This document shows, piece by piece, positions 16,554-27,606 of a stretch of 64,000 nucleotides of DNA. A model generated the notes under the pieces. That model had not been told where the DNA came from and did not search any database. It saw nothing but the letters and a program-made list of their open reading frames with translations. How positions within the stretch are numbered: the first letter of the stretch is position 1; the number at the start of each line of letters is the position of its first letter. The position numbers were made by a program, and so were the translations under genes. The stretch lies in assembly GCF_007556815.1 (NCBI RefSeq), contig NZ_CP041743.1:2887001-2951000 (forward strand), written 5' to 3'. Source of the stretch: Paraburkholderia megapolitana (GTDB taxonomy: Bacteria; Pseudomonadota; Gammaproteobacteria; Burkholderiales; Burkholderiaceae).

Positions 16554-16614
16554 TATAAACTCAAAATAAAGATCAATAATCTTTAGTTTATAGGTAATTT
16601 TTTGGAAAATGCAA
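16554..16614 (-). promoter_or_regulatory. Promoter and nested inverted repeats of the second hipBA
   Basis: On the minus strand TTGCAT (16614-16609), a 16-bp spacer and TATAAA (16592-16587) form a sigma-70 promoter. Two nested dyads overlap it: TATAAACT (16554-16561) with AGTTTATA (16585-16592), and AAAGAT (16568-16573) with ATCTTT (16579-16584). The outer arm includes the -10 box and the other touches the start codon, so antitoxin binding would block initiation. The AT-rich patch contrasts with the flanks. Confidence 0.7.
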
Positions 16615-16734
16615 GGGGCGACCCGCTCAAGCTACGCCCACCCGCCCCCCGCGCCACACCCGGTGCTCATACAACGACGCATCGAGATTGGCCGCAGGGA
16701 AACGGTGGGGTCGTGTCGTATACCGCGACGCGAA

Positions 16735-18519
16735 TCACGGAATCCGCAGACGCTCGCGCAGTACCGGCCGCGTAGCAGAATCGCGGACGCGCGAATCGCG
16801 TGTCCCCGCTCCACCGCCCGGCCACGACGGGCGCGCCACGTTCGATGGGTCCGGTGCACTTGTCTTCTCGCCCGCGCGCGGGTCGATCCGGAACGCCGCG
16901 AGTTCATCCGGCGCACACTGCGCAATCAGGCCGGTTTCCCACGCGAGATACGCACGCGCCGCATCGAGATTGCCCTCGTGCCGATCGTGCACGAAGAACA
17001 GATAGTCGATCCGCGCGTCGTCGGCCGGACGATCCGGCGACGCTTCGAGCGGCAGCCCCGCATCGCGCCACGCATCGATGCCATCCGCCGCCACGGCAAG
17101 CACCGTGTACCCCGCTTCTCTCAGGTCTAGCGCGGCGAGTTCCGCCACTGCGGGTGTGTCGGCGAACAACAGGAACGTATCGCGTGCATTCGCACCGATC
17201 GAGGCGAGCGCTTGCGGCAGTTGCGGCCGAATGGTCCAGTGCGCGCCCCTTGCGTGCTCGCGACGATACGCAGCGCTGCTGCGTAAATCGAGCAGATAGA
17301 GCGGCGGTTTTCCATCGTCTGCAACGAGGCGGCGCAAAGCGTCACCGTCCAGCGATTCGAGTTTCGGCACCGCCGCAACGTGCGCGCCGTCCTCAGCGCC
17401 GAAGTTCAGCACGGCGGCATCGCGCGAATCGATCAACGCGGCATCGATACCGAGTTGCCACAACCATGTCGCGATCACCTGCGCGCGTACGCCGTCGTGG
17501 TCGATCAGCAGCACGCGTGCGCCGCGTACGCCGATGGTCTGATCGGTAGCTTGCAGGAGCTGACCACCTGGTGCATGGACCGTACCGCGTAGACCGTCAT
17601 GCGCGAACTCCTTCGCGGTACGTACATCGATTGCGTAGGTCGTGCGCGTCGGATCGTCGAGCCATGCCTGCGCCGTGCGCACGTCGAGCGCGGGAATCGC
17701 AAAGCGCCGCGCCAGCGCGGCTGCACGCTCGCGCCCAACCGCCGATGCGTGCACCGGGTTCGTCACGACCTCGTGCCGCACGCTGCCGTGCTCCAGCGCA
17801 TGGCCTGCCAGCGCCCAGCCCTGGGTACCGTTTTCGAGTGCAATGACCGGATTCGTCACGCCGAAACTGCGCAGTACCTCTGCACCGATGATGCTGCGTG
17901 TGCGCCCCGCGCAATGAATCACGATCGGCGTTGTCGCATCGTTCACGAAGGCATCGATGCGCAGCGGCAATTCGCCGTTCGGGCAACTGAGTGCACCTGG
18001 AATCGTCATCTTCGTATGTTCTTCGAGCGTGCGGCCGTCGAGCAACGCGAACGCGCGCCCTTCGCGCTGCCAGCGCGCGAGCTCATCCGCCGACAGATGC
18101 GGCGTCGCATACGCATGCTCGACCAGTTCGCCGAAGGTTTTCGAAGGTACGTTGATGCCTTTGAACAGCGTATAGCCCGCAGCTTGCCAACCGGCGGTAC
18201 CGCCCTCGACCACCGACACATTCGTATAGCCCAGCGCCACGAGTCGTCGCGCGGCGCGCTCAGCGAGCGCGTCAGGCTCACCACCGTCGATCAGCACCAC
18301 GCGCACCGTGCGCCGCGGCGCAAGACGCGGCGCATCGAGCTCGAGCCGGCTATACGGCAGCGGCACCGCGAAGAATGGATGCGCTTCGCCGAACTGCCCG
18401 GCTTCGCGCACATCGAAGAACGCAACTTCGGCCGCGTCGTTCAACCACGCGCGCGCCGTCCCCGCGGAAATGGTTCTGAAGTCAACGCTAGTCGCTGCGG
18501 TAGAGAATTCGGTCGTCAT
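16735..18519 (-). CDS. Four-domain rhodanese with one catalytic cysteine
   Basis: A 594-residue protein of four rhodanese modules (about 15-115, 138-245, 270-368, 385-493) and a C-terminal extension. Only module 2 has the active-site loop with cysteine, Cys203 in HCAGRTR. The equivalent loops of modules 1, 3 and 4 carry Asp instead (LIDGGEP, LIDHDGV, LFADTPA). So one sulfurtransferase site is active and three modules are probably structural or regulatory. It lies 56 bp downstream of a MetC-type lyase and a thiol-dioxygenase-like cupin, which suggests that it handles persulfide or sulfide released from sulfur amino acids. The tail after about 545 is Pro/Arg-rich. Confidence 0.88.
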   Translation of the reverse strand: MTTEFSTAATSVDFRTISAGTARAWLNDAAEVAFFDVREAGQFGEAHPFFAVPLPYSRLELDAPRLAPRRTVRVVLIDGGEPDALAERAARRLVALGYTNVSVVEGGTAGWQAAGYTLFKGINVPSKTFGELVEHAYATPHLSADELARWQREGRAFALLDGRTLEEHTKMTIPGALSCPNGELPLRIDAFVNDATTPIVIHCAGRTRSIIGAEVLRSFGVTNPVIALENGTQGWALAGHALEHGSVRHEVVTNPVHASAVGRERAAALARRFAIPALDVRTAQAWLDDPTRTTYAIDVRTAKEFAHDGLRGTVHAPGGQLLQATDQTIGVRGARVLLIDHDGVRAQVIATWLWQLGIDAALIDSRDAAVLNFGAEDGAHVAAVPKLESLDGDALRRLVADDGKPPLYLLDLRSSAAYRREHARGAHWTIRPQLPQALASIGANARDTFLLFADTPAVAELAALDLREAGYTVLAVAADGIDAWRDAGLPLEASPDRPADDARIDYLFFVHDRHEGNLDAARAYLAWETGLIAQCAPDELAAFRIDPRAGEKTSAPDPSNVARPSWPGGGAGTRDSRVRDSATRPVLRERLRIP

Positions 18520-18575
18520 GTCGTGCGCTGAAAGGGAGGATCAAACAGGATCGAAAGAAGAGACGTCGTACCGCG

Positions 18576-19760
18576 TTAGCGCAGCACGCGACGGAACGCC
18601 TGAGCGAGGTCGGCGATCAGATCGTCAGACGATTCGAGGCCGATGTGCAGTCGAACAACCGGTTCCGCACCGCGCCAGTAGTGCTGTTCGCGCAAACGCG
18701 ACACCTGGGCGATCAGCGCGAGGCTTTCGTAGCCGCCCCACGATGCGCCGATCGAGAACAGTCGCAGCGCGTCGACAAAAGCAACCGCCTGCGCCCGGTC
18801 GCCGCGCAGCGCAAACGACACGAGCCCGTTCGAGCCACTGAAATCGCGCTGCCATAACGCATGCCCGGGGTCGCCGGACCATGCTGGATGAAAGACGCGC
18901 GCGACGGCCGGCTCTGCGGCCAGATAGCCGGCCACCGCAAGCGCATTGTGCGCATGCTGCGCAAGACGCACCGGCAGCGTGCGGATGCCGCGCAGCGCGA
19001 GGTACGCATCGTCGGCGCTGACGCTTAAACCAAGGGCATCGTGCGTATCGCGCAGTCGCCGCGCAAGCGCAGCGTCGCGTATCGCCACGGCGCCCTGCAT
19101 CAGATCGGAGTGACCGCCCGCGTATTTCGTCGTCGCCTGGATCGACACATCGGCACCGAGCGTCAGAGGTCGATGCAGCAGTCCCGCGCTCCAGGTGTTG
19201 TCGGCTGCGAGCAGCACGCCGCGTTCTTGCGCGAAACGCGCGAGCGCCGGCAGATCGACGACCTGGTAGAGATACGATCCCGGCGACTCCACGTAGATGA
19301 GCCGCGTGTTGTCACGCAGTTGCGCGGGCAGCGGACCCTGCGATGCATCGAAGTAATCGAACGACACCTGCAGACGCGACAGCAGCGGTTCGATCTTCTC
19401 GCGTACCGGGCCGTACACGCTGTCCTGCACCAGCACGTGGTCACCGGGCGACAGCAGCGCAAGAAACACGAGCGAGATCGCTGCGAGGCCAGACGGTGCG
19501 AGCAGCACTTCGTTTGCCTGTTCCAGTTCCGCGAGCGCCGCCTCGAGCGCGCGATGCGTCGACATGCCGTGACGACCGTACGTGGCAACGGGCTCGCCAT
19601 CGCGGCGACGCTGCGCAGCGCCTTCGCGATCTGCGTGACGCTCGAAACGTACCGTACTGGTTCTAACCACCGGCACGTTCACTGGTGCGAGACCGGCTTC
19701 GAACGGCGGTGAACCCGCATGTAACAACCGTGTTTCGATGCGGTCCGGTTGTGCTGTCAT
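18576..19760 (-). CDS. metC: Cystathionine beta-lyase-type PLP enzyme
   Basis: A 394-residue Cys/Met-metabolism PLP enzyme. The PLP lysine is Lys212 in SIQATTKYAGGHSD and the pyridine-binding Asp187 is in DNTW. VESPGSYLYQV and TKYAGGHSD are closer to MetC than to cystathionine gamma-synthases. It should cleave C-S bonds of cystathionine, cystine or similar thioethers, giving a thiol or persulfide plus pyruvate and ammonia. The ATG at 19760 overlaps the upstream cupin stop as TGATG, so the two are coupled. Rhodanese and cupin neighbours point to catabolism of organosulfur amino acids rather than methionine synthesis. Confidence 0.9.
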   Translation of the reverse strand: MTAQPDRIETRLLHAGSPPFEAGLAPVNVPVVRTSTVRFERHADREGAAQRRRDGEPVATYGRHGMSTHRALEAALAELEQANEVLLAPSGLAAISLVFLALLSPGDHVLVQDSVYGPVREKIEPLLSRLQVSFDYFDASQGPLPAQLRDNTRLIYVESPGSYLYQVVDLPALARFAQERGVLLAADNTWSAGLLHRPLTLGADVSIQATTKYAGGHSDLMQGAVAIRDAALARRLRDTHDALGLSVSADDAYLALRGIRTLPVRLAQHAHNALAVAGYLAAEPAVARVFHPAWSGDPGHALWQRDFSGSNGLVSFALRGDRAQAVAFVDALRLFSIGASWGGYESLALIAQVSRLREQHYWRGAEPVVRLHIGLESSDDLIADLAQAFRRVLR

Positions 19761-20392
19761 CAGCCGACCGCCTGCGTCGAACGCTGCATATGCGTCGCGT
19801 TGTAACGCACCACACGGCCCGTGTCCGGTTCGAATCCGAGACGCCCCGTCAATGTTTCGAGCGGCCGGCCGTACAGGTGCAAATGCAGCGTCGGTGTCGT
19901 ACCTTCGACGTGGATGCTGTGAATGTCGTCGGGCAGGAATGCCACCGGTACACCGGGACGTACGACCAGTTCGCGGTCGAGTTCGAGCGTCGCGCGTTCG
20001 GGGTCGGTGCGGTCGTCGGTGCGACGATAGAGACGATTCAGCTCGGCGCCGTCGATTGCCGCGATCACGGCCCACGTATCGTGGTTGTGCGGAATCGTCG
20101 TTTTGCCTGGCAGCAGCGAGTTCACATACAGCGCAAAACCGTCCTTGCCGGGATTCAGACGATAGCGCGTCGAGGTATTGCCACTGTCGCCGGCGGGAGG
20201 CGGAAAATCGGCGGCGGGAAACAGATCGGCGTGCATCGCGAGTTCGAGCAGACGGTCGCTGATCGCATCGAGCGCGGCGCGGGTCACGCCGAGTCCGTCG
20301 ACAATGCGGCGCGCTTGCGCGAGCAGTTCGGTCACTGCGTCACGGCGGGCTTCGGCGATATCGGTAGAGGTGGAGGTATCGGTGGTGGACAT
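19760..20392 (-). CDS. Cysteine-dioxygenase-like cupin
   Basis: A 210-residue single-domain cupin. The metal motif HNHDTW gives His102 and His104, and the third ligand is His158 or His161 in DIHSIHVEG. The fold and spacing resemble thiol dioxygenases (cysteine or 3-mercaptopropionate dioxygenase), which oxidise thiols to sulfinates with Fe(II). It is the first gene of a cupin-metC-rhodanese run and is coupled to metC. The ATP-binding gene upstream ends 41 bp before. The substrate is not proven; a thiol imported by the adjoining ABC system is likely. Confidence 0.8.
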   Translation of the reverse strand: MSTTDTSTSTDIAEARRDAVTELLAQARRIVDGLGVTRAALDAISDRLLELAMHADLFPAADFPPPAGDSGNTSTRYRLNPGKDGFALYVNSLLPGKTTIPHNHDTWAVIAAIDGAELNRLYRRTDDRTDPERATLELDRELVVRPGVPVAFLPDDIHSIHVEGTTPTLHLHLYGRPLETLTGRLGFEPDTGRVVRYNATHMQRSTQAVG

Positions 20393-20433
20393 GGGAATTC
20401 AAATGAGTGAGTAGTCGAATAGCGGCCGGAACT

Positions 20434-21345
20434 TCAACCTGCCGCGCGACGCCGCACGCTGTGCCGGTCTTCGCCGCGCGCGCGTTGCAGGAAGAGCCGC
20501 GTGCGTTCGTTAGCGGGATCGCTGAACACCTCGCGTGCGGGCCCGTGTTCGAGGATCACACCGCCTTCCGTGAAAAACACTTCGTCGCTGACGTCTTCGG
20601 CAAAGCGCATTTCGTGCGTGACGAGTACGCAGGTCTGCCCTTCGTCCGCCAGTTCGCCGATCACATTGAGCACTTCGCCGACAGTCTCCGGATCGAGCGC
20701 CGAGGTCACTTCGTCGAACAGGATCAGGTCGGGCCGCATGGCCAGCGCACGCGCGATCGCGACACGCTGCTGCTGGCCGCCGGACAGCGCGCCGGGATAG
20801 GCACGCGCCTTGTCGGCGAGCCGCACTTTTGCGAGCAGCGCGTGGGCATCGTGTTCGGCTTCGGCGCGACTACGACCGAGCACACTGGTCGGTGCCAGCG
20901 TCAGGTTGTCGAGTACGTTCAGGTGTGGAAACAGGTTGTATTGCTGGAACACGAAACCGATCCGCTTGCGTAGCGCGATCTTCTGCGCGTCGGTGGTTTG
21001 CACGCGAACGTCGATACCGTCGACGTAGATGTCACCGTACTGTGGCGTCAACAGCCCATTGATACAACGCAGGATCGTCGATTTACCCGATCCCGACGGC
21101 CCGATGATCGACACCGCGTGACCGCGCCGCACCGACAGATCGATACCGTTCAGCACGGGCGTTGCGCCGTACGAGAGATGCACATTGCGCAGCGAGAGGA
21201 GCGCGTTCGAAGGTGCTACGTCCAGAATGGGCGCGGTTGCAGCCTGAAACTCATGCACGTTATGACGCGCAGTACCCAGCGCTTCGCGCGCAATGAGCCC
21301 ATCTACACCCAGCACGTTCGATACATCGAGCGCCGCGCGACTCAT
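20434..21345 (-). CDS. Polar amino acid ABC transporter ATP-binding protein
   Basis: A 303-residue ATPase. Walker [10 protein letters not shown], signature LSGGQQQR, Walker B LILFDEV and the H-loop VTHE are all present and of the GlnQ/HisP type. An unusual N-terminal extension of about 55 residues precedes the usual domain start ([11 protein letters not shown]); the ATG at 21345 is the first plausible start, and a non-ATG start further in cannot be excluded. It is divergent from a binding-protein gene and two permeases at 21.7-24.1 kb, which lack their own ATPase, so it should power them. Downstream genes handle thiols. Confidence 0.88.
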   Translation of the reverse strand: MSRAALDVSNVLGVDGLIAREALGTARHNVHEFQAATAPILDVAPSNALLSLRNVHLSYGATPVLNGIDLSVRRGHAVSIIGPSGSGKSTILRCINGLLTPQYGDIYVDGIDVRVQTTDAQKIALRKRIGFVFQQYNLFPHLNVLDNLTLAPTSVLGRSRAEAEHDAHALLAKVRLADKARAYPGALSGGQQQRVAIARALAMRPDLILFDEVTSALDPETVGEVLNVIGELADEGQTCVLVTHEMRFAEDVSDEVFFTEGGVILEHGPAREVFSDPANERTRLFLQRARGEDRHSVRRRAAG

Positions 21346-21705
21346 GCGTTCACCCGCGACAGGAAGCACAGCAAGCGAAACGACCGTGTGTCGCGCGGGG
21401 AAAAAAGCAGTTTCATCAGACGTGTGCTCCAGAATGGCTGACTGCGTGAATGAGTACCGCTTGAACGTGAGCCGCGACGAGTCAAGCGAACAGCCCATTC
21501 TAGAAACCCACACGTCGCAACGTAACCAACGAATCGTCGGAACGTTATGCAGCGATCTGCTATCCGCGCGTCGGACCGTGCATTGCAGCAGCGGATCGCG
21601 ACGCTCCTTCGTCACGCTGCTTTGCTTAGCAGATTCGCTTGGTTTGCGGTGCTGCGCGCTTTGCCTAAAGTGCGAGACTGCGCATCAATCGATACGACAT
21701 TTGCC
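21346..21705. other. 360-bp divergent promoter region
   Basis: This lies between the ATPase gene and the binding-protein gene and should contain both promoters. The sequence is slightly less GC-rich than its flanks. I saw no convincing -10/-35 pair, palindrome or coding frame with good codon use. Confidence 0.5.
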
Positions 21706-22563
21706 ATGACTCATCCGCTCTCGCGTTGCACCCACATCTTTCGTCCTTTGTACCGCGCTGCAATACTCGCGTCGGCCGCGCTCTTTATGTCCGGCGTCGC
21801 ACACGCCGATGCGACGCTCGACCGGATCGCGTCGCGCCACGAGATTGCGGTCGGCGTACTGATCGGCGGTAGCCCGTTCGGTTCGCTCGATCCGCAGACG
21901 CAGCAGCCGCGTGGTGTCAACGTCGATCTAGCCAACGATATCGGTCGCCGGCTCGGCGTGAAGGTCACACTGGTTTCCGTGCAGCCATCCACCCGAGTGC
22001 AGTTCCTGCAGCAAGGCAAGGTCGACATCCTGATCGCGAACATGGAATACAACGCGCAGCGCGGCGAACTGCTCGACTACGTGCCGACGCCCTACTACCG
22101 CGTCGGCGGCACTGCGATTACCTTGAAAACGAGCGGCATCGAACGTTGGGAAGATCTGCGCGGTAAGCCCGTTTGCATCTCGCAGGGCAGCAGCTATATC
22201 CGGCCGCTCGTCGAGCGCTACGGTGCCGTCCCGCGCGCGTTCCAGGGCTCATCGCAATCGCTGCTCGCACTGCGCGGCGGTAGTTGCGTCGCTGCCGTGC
22301 ACGACGCCGCACCGCTGCTTTATCCGTTGCAACAACGCGATCCCGAATGGCGCGATTACCGGACGCTACAACCCGAACTCGAACCCGCGCCTTCGGTGAT
22401 CTGGGTACGCAAGGGTGAAAAGGACACGGTCGCGAAGCTCGATGCGATCGTGAAGGACTGGCATCGCAGCGGCTGGCTGATCGAGGACGAGGCGAAGAAC
22501 GGCCTGACTCCGCCCTCGCCTGCGCTTGCCGAATGGCACCGGCAGTTACCGACTGTCCAATGA
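21706..22563 (+). CDS. Amino acid ABC transporter substrate-binding protein
   Basis: A 285-residue periplasmic binding protein (SBP_bac_3 type). The signal peptide ends near VAHA (about residue 35). The mature part reads ATLDRIASRHEIAVGVLIGGSPFGSLD, then GVNVDLANDIGRRLGVKVTLV and the MEYNAQRGELLDYVPTPYY region, the usual pattern for polar amino acid binders. The ATG at 21706 gives the signal peptide; upstream in-frame starts do not. The stop overlaps the first permease (ATGA). It may bind cystine or another sulfur amino acid, judging from the divergent metC/cupin/rhodanese run. Confidence 0.9.
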   Translation: MTHPLSRCTHIFRPLYRAAILASAALFMSGVAHADATLDRIASRHEIAVGVLIGGSPFGSLDPQTQQPRGVNVDLANDIGRRLGVKVTLVSVQPSTRVQFLQQGKVDILIANMEYNAQRGELLDYVPTPYYRVGGTAITLKTSGIERWEDLRGKPVCISQGSSYIRPLVERYGAVPRAFQGSSQSLLALRGGSCVAAVHDAAPLLYPLQQRDPEWRDYRTLQPELEPAPSVIWVRKGEKDTVAKLDAIVKDWHRSGWLIEDEAKNGLTPPSPALAEWHRQLPTVQ

Positions 22564-23309
22564 GCTCGACGAACGCGATCAGCACCGCGCTCGATGCACT
22601 CGCACGAGTCGGTCTCGACTATCGCTTCCTGCTCGACGCCTACGATCGCACGCCGTTCCTGACCGGCATGCTGACGAGCCTTGAGATCGTCGTGTCGACA
22701 CTCGCGGGCAGCGTCGTTGCCGGGTTCGTGTTGCTGCTCCTGTTGCGGTCGCGCAATCGCGCGGTAGCCGGCACGACACGCGCATTCGTCGAACTCGCGC
22801 GCAATACGCCGACCATCGTGCAGCTTTACTGCGCGTTCCTCGTGCTGAACATGTTGCTGTCGCAATGGCTGCATCAACAGAATCTCGACAATCCTTTCAA
22901 GCCGTTTTTCTGGGTCGTTTTCGTACTGTCGCTGCACAAGGGCGCGTTTCATGCGGAAGCGCTGCGCGCCGGTTTCGATGCGGTACCTGCGCAGACGCTA
23001 GAAGGCGCCGAATCGTTGGGATTGAGCCGCTGGGTGAGACTGCGGCGCGTCGAGCTCCCGCTCGCCATCCGCACCGCGTTGCCCGCGCTCGTCAACAACA
23101 TGGTCGAACTCGTCAAGGCATCGTCGCTCGCTTCCGCCATTGCGGTCGGTGACATCACGTATCAATCGATCATGATCTGGACGCAGCGCGACAACGTGCT
23201 CGCGTTGATGATCGTGATCCTGTTGTTCTTCGGCGCACTGACGTGGCTCGTGAGCCGCGCGGGACGCTGGCTCGAACGCCGCTTGTGGGTGCCTGGCTAT
23301 GGCCACTAG
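22560..23309 (+). CDS. Amino acid ABC transporter permease (first)
   Basis: A 249-residue HisM/GlnP-type permease with about five transmembrane segments and the EAA loop EGAESLGLSRWVRLRRVELP, which docks the ATPase. It overlaps the binding protein by ATGA and the second permease by 11 bp. With the neighbouring subunits it forms a heterodimeric importer in the inner membrane. Confidence 0.92.
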   Translation: MSSTNAISTALDALARVGLDYRFLLDAYDRTPFLTGMLTSLEIVVSTLAGSVVAGFVLLLLLRSRNRAVAGTTRAFVELARNTPTIVQLYCAFLVLNMLLSQWLHQQNLDNPFKPFFWVVFVLSLHKGAFHAEALRAGFDAVPAQTLEGAESLGLSRWVRLRRVELPLAIRTALPALVNNMVELVKASSLASAIAVGDITYQSIMIWTQRDNVLALMIVILLFFGALTWLVSRAGRWLERRLWVPGYGH

Positions 23310-24093
23310 AACGCCTCTCATCGGTGCGCCGGGGCGCTATGGGGCAGCCCCCATCGTGTTCGCCGTGCTCGCGGCACTTGGCATCGCGCTGGAAATCGAA
23401 CTGGCACACGGTGGCTGGCGCAATGAGACGCTGGTGCATCTGGTCGAATGGGCGCCCGCGCTCGCGCGCGGCTTTGCGATGAACGTCGCGATCAGTCTTG
23501 GGGCGATCGCGATCGGTTCAGCGGTCGGCTTTGCAGTCGGCGCGCTCGCGCTGACGCAAGGTTTGGCGGGCCGGCTTGCGCGCTTATTGGTGCAGGCGTT
23601 TCGCAATGCACCGTGGCTCGTGCTGATCTACTTCACGACCTATGTGTTTCCGTTCGAATTCTCATTGTTCGGCCATACGGTGCCGTTTCCCGACTGGCTC
23701 AAGGTGACGCTGGCGCTCGCATTGCCGGCAAGCGCGAACGTCGCCGAGGTTTTCCGCGGCGCGGTTGCGTCGATTCCGACTACGCAATGGGATGCGGCGG
23801 AATCGCTCGCGCTGTCGCGTGCGCAGATTTTGCGGCTCGTCGTCGTGCCGCAATGCGTGCGACGCATGCTGCCACCGTGGATGAACGTCTACGCGATCAT
23901 CACGATGGGTACGGCGCTTTCATCGCTGGTCGGTATTCATGATCTGCTCGATACGGCGCAGATTGCGAGCAGTACCGTTGCGCGGTCGAGCTTCACAGTG
24001 CTCACTTATGTCGCAACGCTCGCGATATTTTTTGCGTGGTGTTATCCGGTTTCGCGGGCGACGCGGTGGCTGGAGCGGCGGTTCGTTGTGTAA
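23299..24093 (+). CDS. Amino acid ABC transporter permease (second)
   Basis: A 264-residue permease. About five to six hydrophobic segments are present, with the FRNAPWLVLIYF segment and the EAA-type loop DAAESLALSRAQILRLVVVPQ. It overlaps the first permease by 11 bp, so translation is coupled. It ends 30 bp before the convergent livF-like gene. Likely pairs with the 22.56 kb permease. Confidence 0.92.
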   Translation: MATRTPLIGAPGRYGAAPIVFAVLAALGIALEIELAHGGWRNETLVHLVEWAPALARGFAMNVAISLGAIAIGSAVGFAVGALALTQGLAGRLARLLVQAFRNAPWLVLIYFTTYVFPFEFSLFGHTVPFPDWLKVTLALALPASANVAEVFRGAVASIPTTQWDAAESLALSRAQILRLVVVPQCVRRMLPPWMNVYAIITMGTALSSLVGIHDLLDTAQIASSTVARSSFTVLTYVATLAIFFAWCYPVSRATRWLERRFVV

Positions 24094-24123
24094 GAGCAAG
24101 GCGCGTTGCACCTTACGTGTCAT

Positions 24124-24858
24124 TCAAGACAACGCCGCCGGCTCACCACCCAGATACGCATCGCGAATCCGCTCGTCGCCGAGCAGCACGTCGGCGGCTC
24201 CTTCGAGTACCACACGTCCGGTCTGCAACACATAGCCGTAATGCGCGATCTCAAGCGCAAGACTAGCGTTCTGCTCGACCATAAAAAACGTCACCCCATC
24301 GCGGTTGATCGTCTGAATCAGCTCAAGCACCTTCTCGACATAGAGCGGCGACAGGCCCATGGTCGGCTCATCCATGCAGATCAGCTTCGGGCGCCCCATC
24401 AGCGCGCGCGCCATGGCGAGCATCTGCTGCTCCCCACCCGATAACGTGCCGGCCTGCTGCGCAAGCCGCTCTCGCACACGCGGAAACAGATCGAGCACGC
24501 GTTCGTAGTCGTCCGCGATAGCCGCACGGTCGCGCCGCGTGTACGCACCCATCAGCACGTTCTCACGCACCGTCATGTCGCCGAACAGCCGCCGCGCCTC
24601 GGGCACCGAGCCGATGCCGCGACGCACGAGCTGCGGCGTCGGCAGCGCGGTCACACGTTCCCCTTCGAACCACACGTCGCCCTTACGCGGACGGTGCAGC
24701 CCAAGGATGATCTTCATCGTCGTCGATTTGCCGCTCGCATTGCCGCCGAGCAAGCTAACAATCTGCCCGCGACCGACCTCGACATTCACGTCGAAATGGA
24801 CCTGGACCGGGCCGTAGAACGTCTCGATGTGTTCCAGTTTCAGCAGCGGATCGCTCAT
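24124..24858 (-). CDS. livF: LivF-type branched-chain ABC ATPase
   Basis: A 244-residue ATPase with a Walker A-like GGNASGKST, signature LSGGEQQ and Walker B LICMDEPT, followed by GLSPLYVEKVLELI, the LivF hallmark. An Asn replaces the usual Gly before ASGKST. It starts at 24858; longer in-frame starts add unlikely residues. It is the last gene of a livK-livHM-livG-livF operon on the minus strand. Substrates of such systems include branched-chain amino acids, urea, amides and aromatic acids; the organosulfur context suggests something other than leucine. Confidence 0.92.
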   Translation of the reverse strand: MSDPLLKLEHIETFYGPVQVHFDVNVEVGRGQIVSLLGGNASGKSTTMKIILGLHRPRKGDVWFEGERVTALPTPQLVRRGIGSVPEARRLFGDMTVRENVLMGAYTRRDRAAIADDYERVLDLFPRVRERLAQQAGTLSGGEQQMLAMARALMGRPKLICMDEPTMGLSPLYVEKVLELIQTINRDGVTFFMVEQNASLALEIAHYGYVLQTGRVVLEGAADVLLGDERIRDAYLGGEPAALS

Positions 24859-24907
24859 GATGTGCGTACAAATATACGGGGAGTGACCAGAGACAAAACG
24901 ACGGCAC

Positions 24908-25764
<857 letters not shown>

Positions 25765-25768
<4 letters not shown>

Positions 25769-27582
25769 ACGGTTCCAAGCAGGCCCTGCGGCCTGAAACG
25801 CACCAGCAGCAACAGCACGAGCCCGTAGATCAACATCCGGTAATCGGCCGCCCAGCGGAACAGCTCGGGCAAGCCAATCAGCGCGAGCGCACCGACCACG
25901 CCACCAAGCACGTTGCCAAGGCCACCGAGTATCACCATCGTCAGGGCGAGGATCGACACCTGCGAATCGAACGTCTGATGGTTGATATAGCTGTACAAAT
26001 GCGCCGAGATACCACCGCTGATCCCCGCCGCAACACCGCCGAACGCAAACGCCATCGCCTTATAGCGGTTCGGCCGGATGCCGTGCGCCCGCGCCGCCAC
26101 TTCGTCCTCGCGGATCGCGCGCAACGTGCGGCCCAGGTGCGAGCGCAACAGCCGCACCTGTAGCAGGCCGAGGGCGACCAGCACCGCAAGTGTGAACCAG
26201 TAGATGGCCCGCGCGCTCGTCACGAACGGCAGCGGCGCGATACCGGTGATGCCAAGTGGCCCGCGCGTCAGGCTCTCCCAGTTCAGGATCACGAGGCTCA
26301 CCACTTCGCCGATGCCGAGCGTCGCGATCGATACGTAGTGTCCGCGAAGCCGGAACGCCGGAAAGACGAGCAACGTGCCGAGCGCGGCCGTGATCAACCC
26401 CGCGCATGGAATCGTCACGGCCGGCGACCAGCCGAAGTCCGTCGAGAGCAACGCCGACGCATACGCGCCGATCACGAGCAGCGCAGCATGTCCCAGCGAA
26501 ATCTGCCCGACGGTACCCGCCACCAGCGTGAGACTCAGCGCAAGCATCGCGTAGAGCCACGCATTGGTCAGCGTCTGCAACAGATAGGACGACGCCGCGA
26601 CGAACGGCAACACGGCCGCAACGGCAACGAGCGCCACGACCGCCAGCGGCGGCACACGCACCGCGCGTGCCGCCGCGAGAAACGTACCGGTCATCGGTTC
26701 CGACGGCATGCGACGGCTGTTGCTGAAAAGTCCGTTCGGTCGCCATGCAAGAAACACGAGCAGCAGCACGAACGCAAACAGATCGCGATAACTGGTGCCG
26801 AAGATTGCCACGCCATAACTCTCGACGAGCCCCAGCAGCAGGCTGCCCGCAATCGCGCCAGGCACGTTCCCAAGGCCGCCGATCAGCAGCGCGACGACGC
26901 CCTTCAGCGTCGCCTGAAAACCCATCGACGGATCAATGCTGTTGTAGTACATGCCGACGAGCAAGCCGCTCACGCCACCCAGCGCACACGCAATCGCGAA
27001 CACCGCCTGGTTCACGCCGTTCACGTTCACGCCCATCTGCTGTGCGGCATCGCGGTCCTGAGCGGTTGCGCGTACGGCCCAACCAAGCCGCGTGAAGCGC
27101 AGGAACACGTACAGCACGGCAGCCGCGGCGAGACCGATGCCGGCGATCAACAGATCAAGCGCACCGAGCGTCGCACCGCCCACATGCAGATGCCAGTCCG
27201 GCAGCGGCGCCGGCACGGGCCGCGGGTCGGCGCCGAAGATCAGTTGCGCACACTGGTCGAGCACGAAGCTGATACCGATCGTCGCCAGCAGCGGTGCAAT
27301 GCGCGCAGCGCCTTGCAGCGGCCGCAGACCAATGCGCTCGATAGCGATGCCGAGCAGCCCGCAACCCGCGATCACCGCGGCAAGCGCGAGCGGCAACGGC
27401 AGTCCAAACCGCGTGAGACACAGCCAGCCGATAAAACCGCCGACCATATACACCGAGCCATGCGCGAAATTGATCAGATGCGAGACGCCGAAAATCAGCG
27501 CGAGTCCGACCGCGAGCAACGCATAGATGTTGCCGACAATCAGCCCGTTGATCGTGTATTCAAGCCATGCTGCCATCGCCAT
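25765..27582 (-). CDS. Fused LivH-LivM permease
   Basis: A 605-residue protein with two halves. Residues about 1-290 are LivH-like ([45 protein letters not shown]). Residues about 315-605 are LivM-like ([41 protein letters not shown]). Both halves keep the glycine-rich loops that dock the ATPases. Most LIV systems encode two separate permeases. The fusion guarantees a 1:1 ratio. It follows the binding-protein gene by 24 bp and overlaps livG by ATGA. Confidence 0.93.
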
Positions 27583-27606
27583 TCATCCGTTGTGTCGGGA
27601 CCGCGT

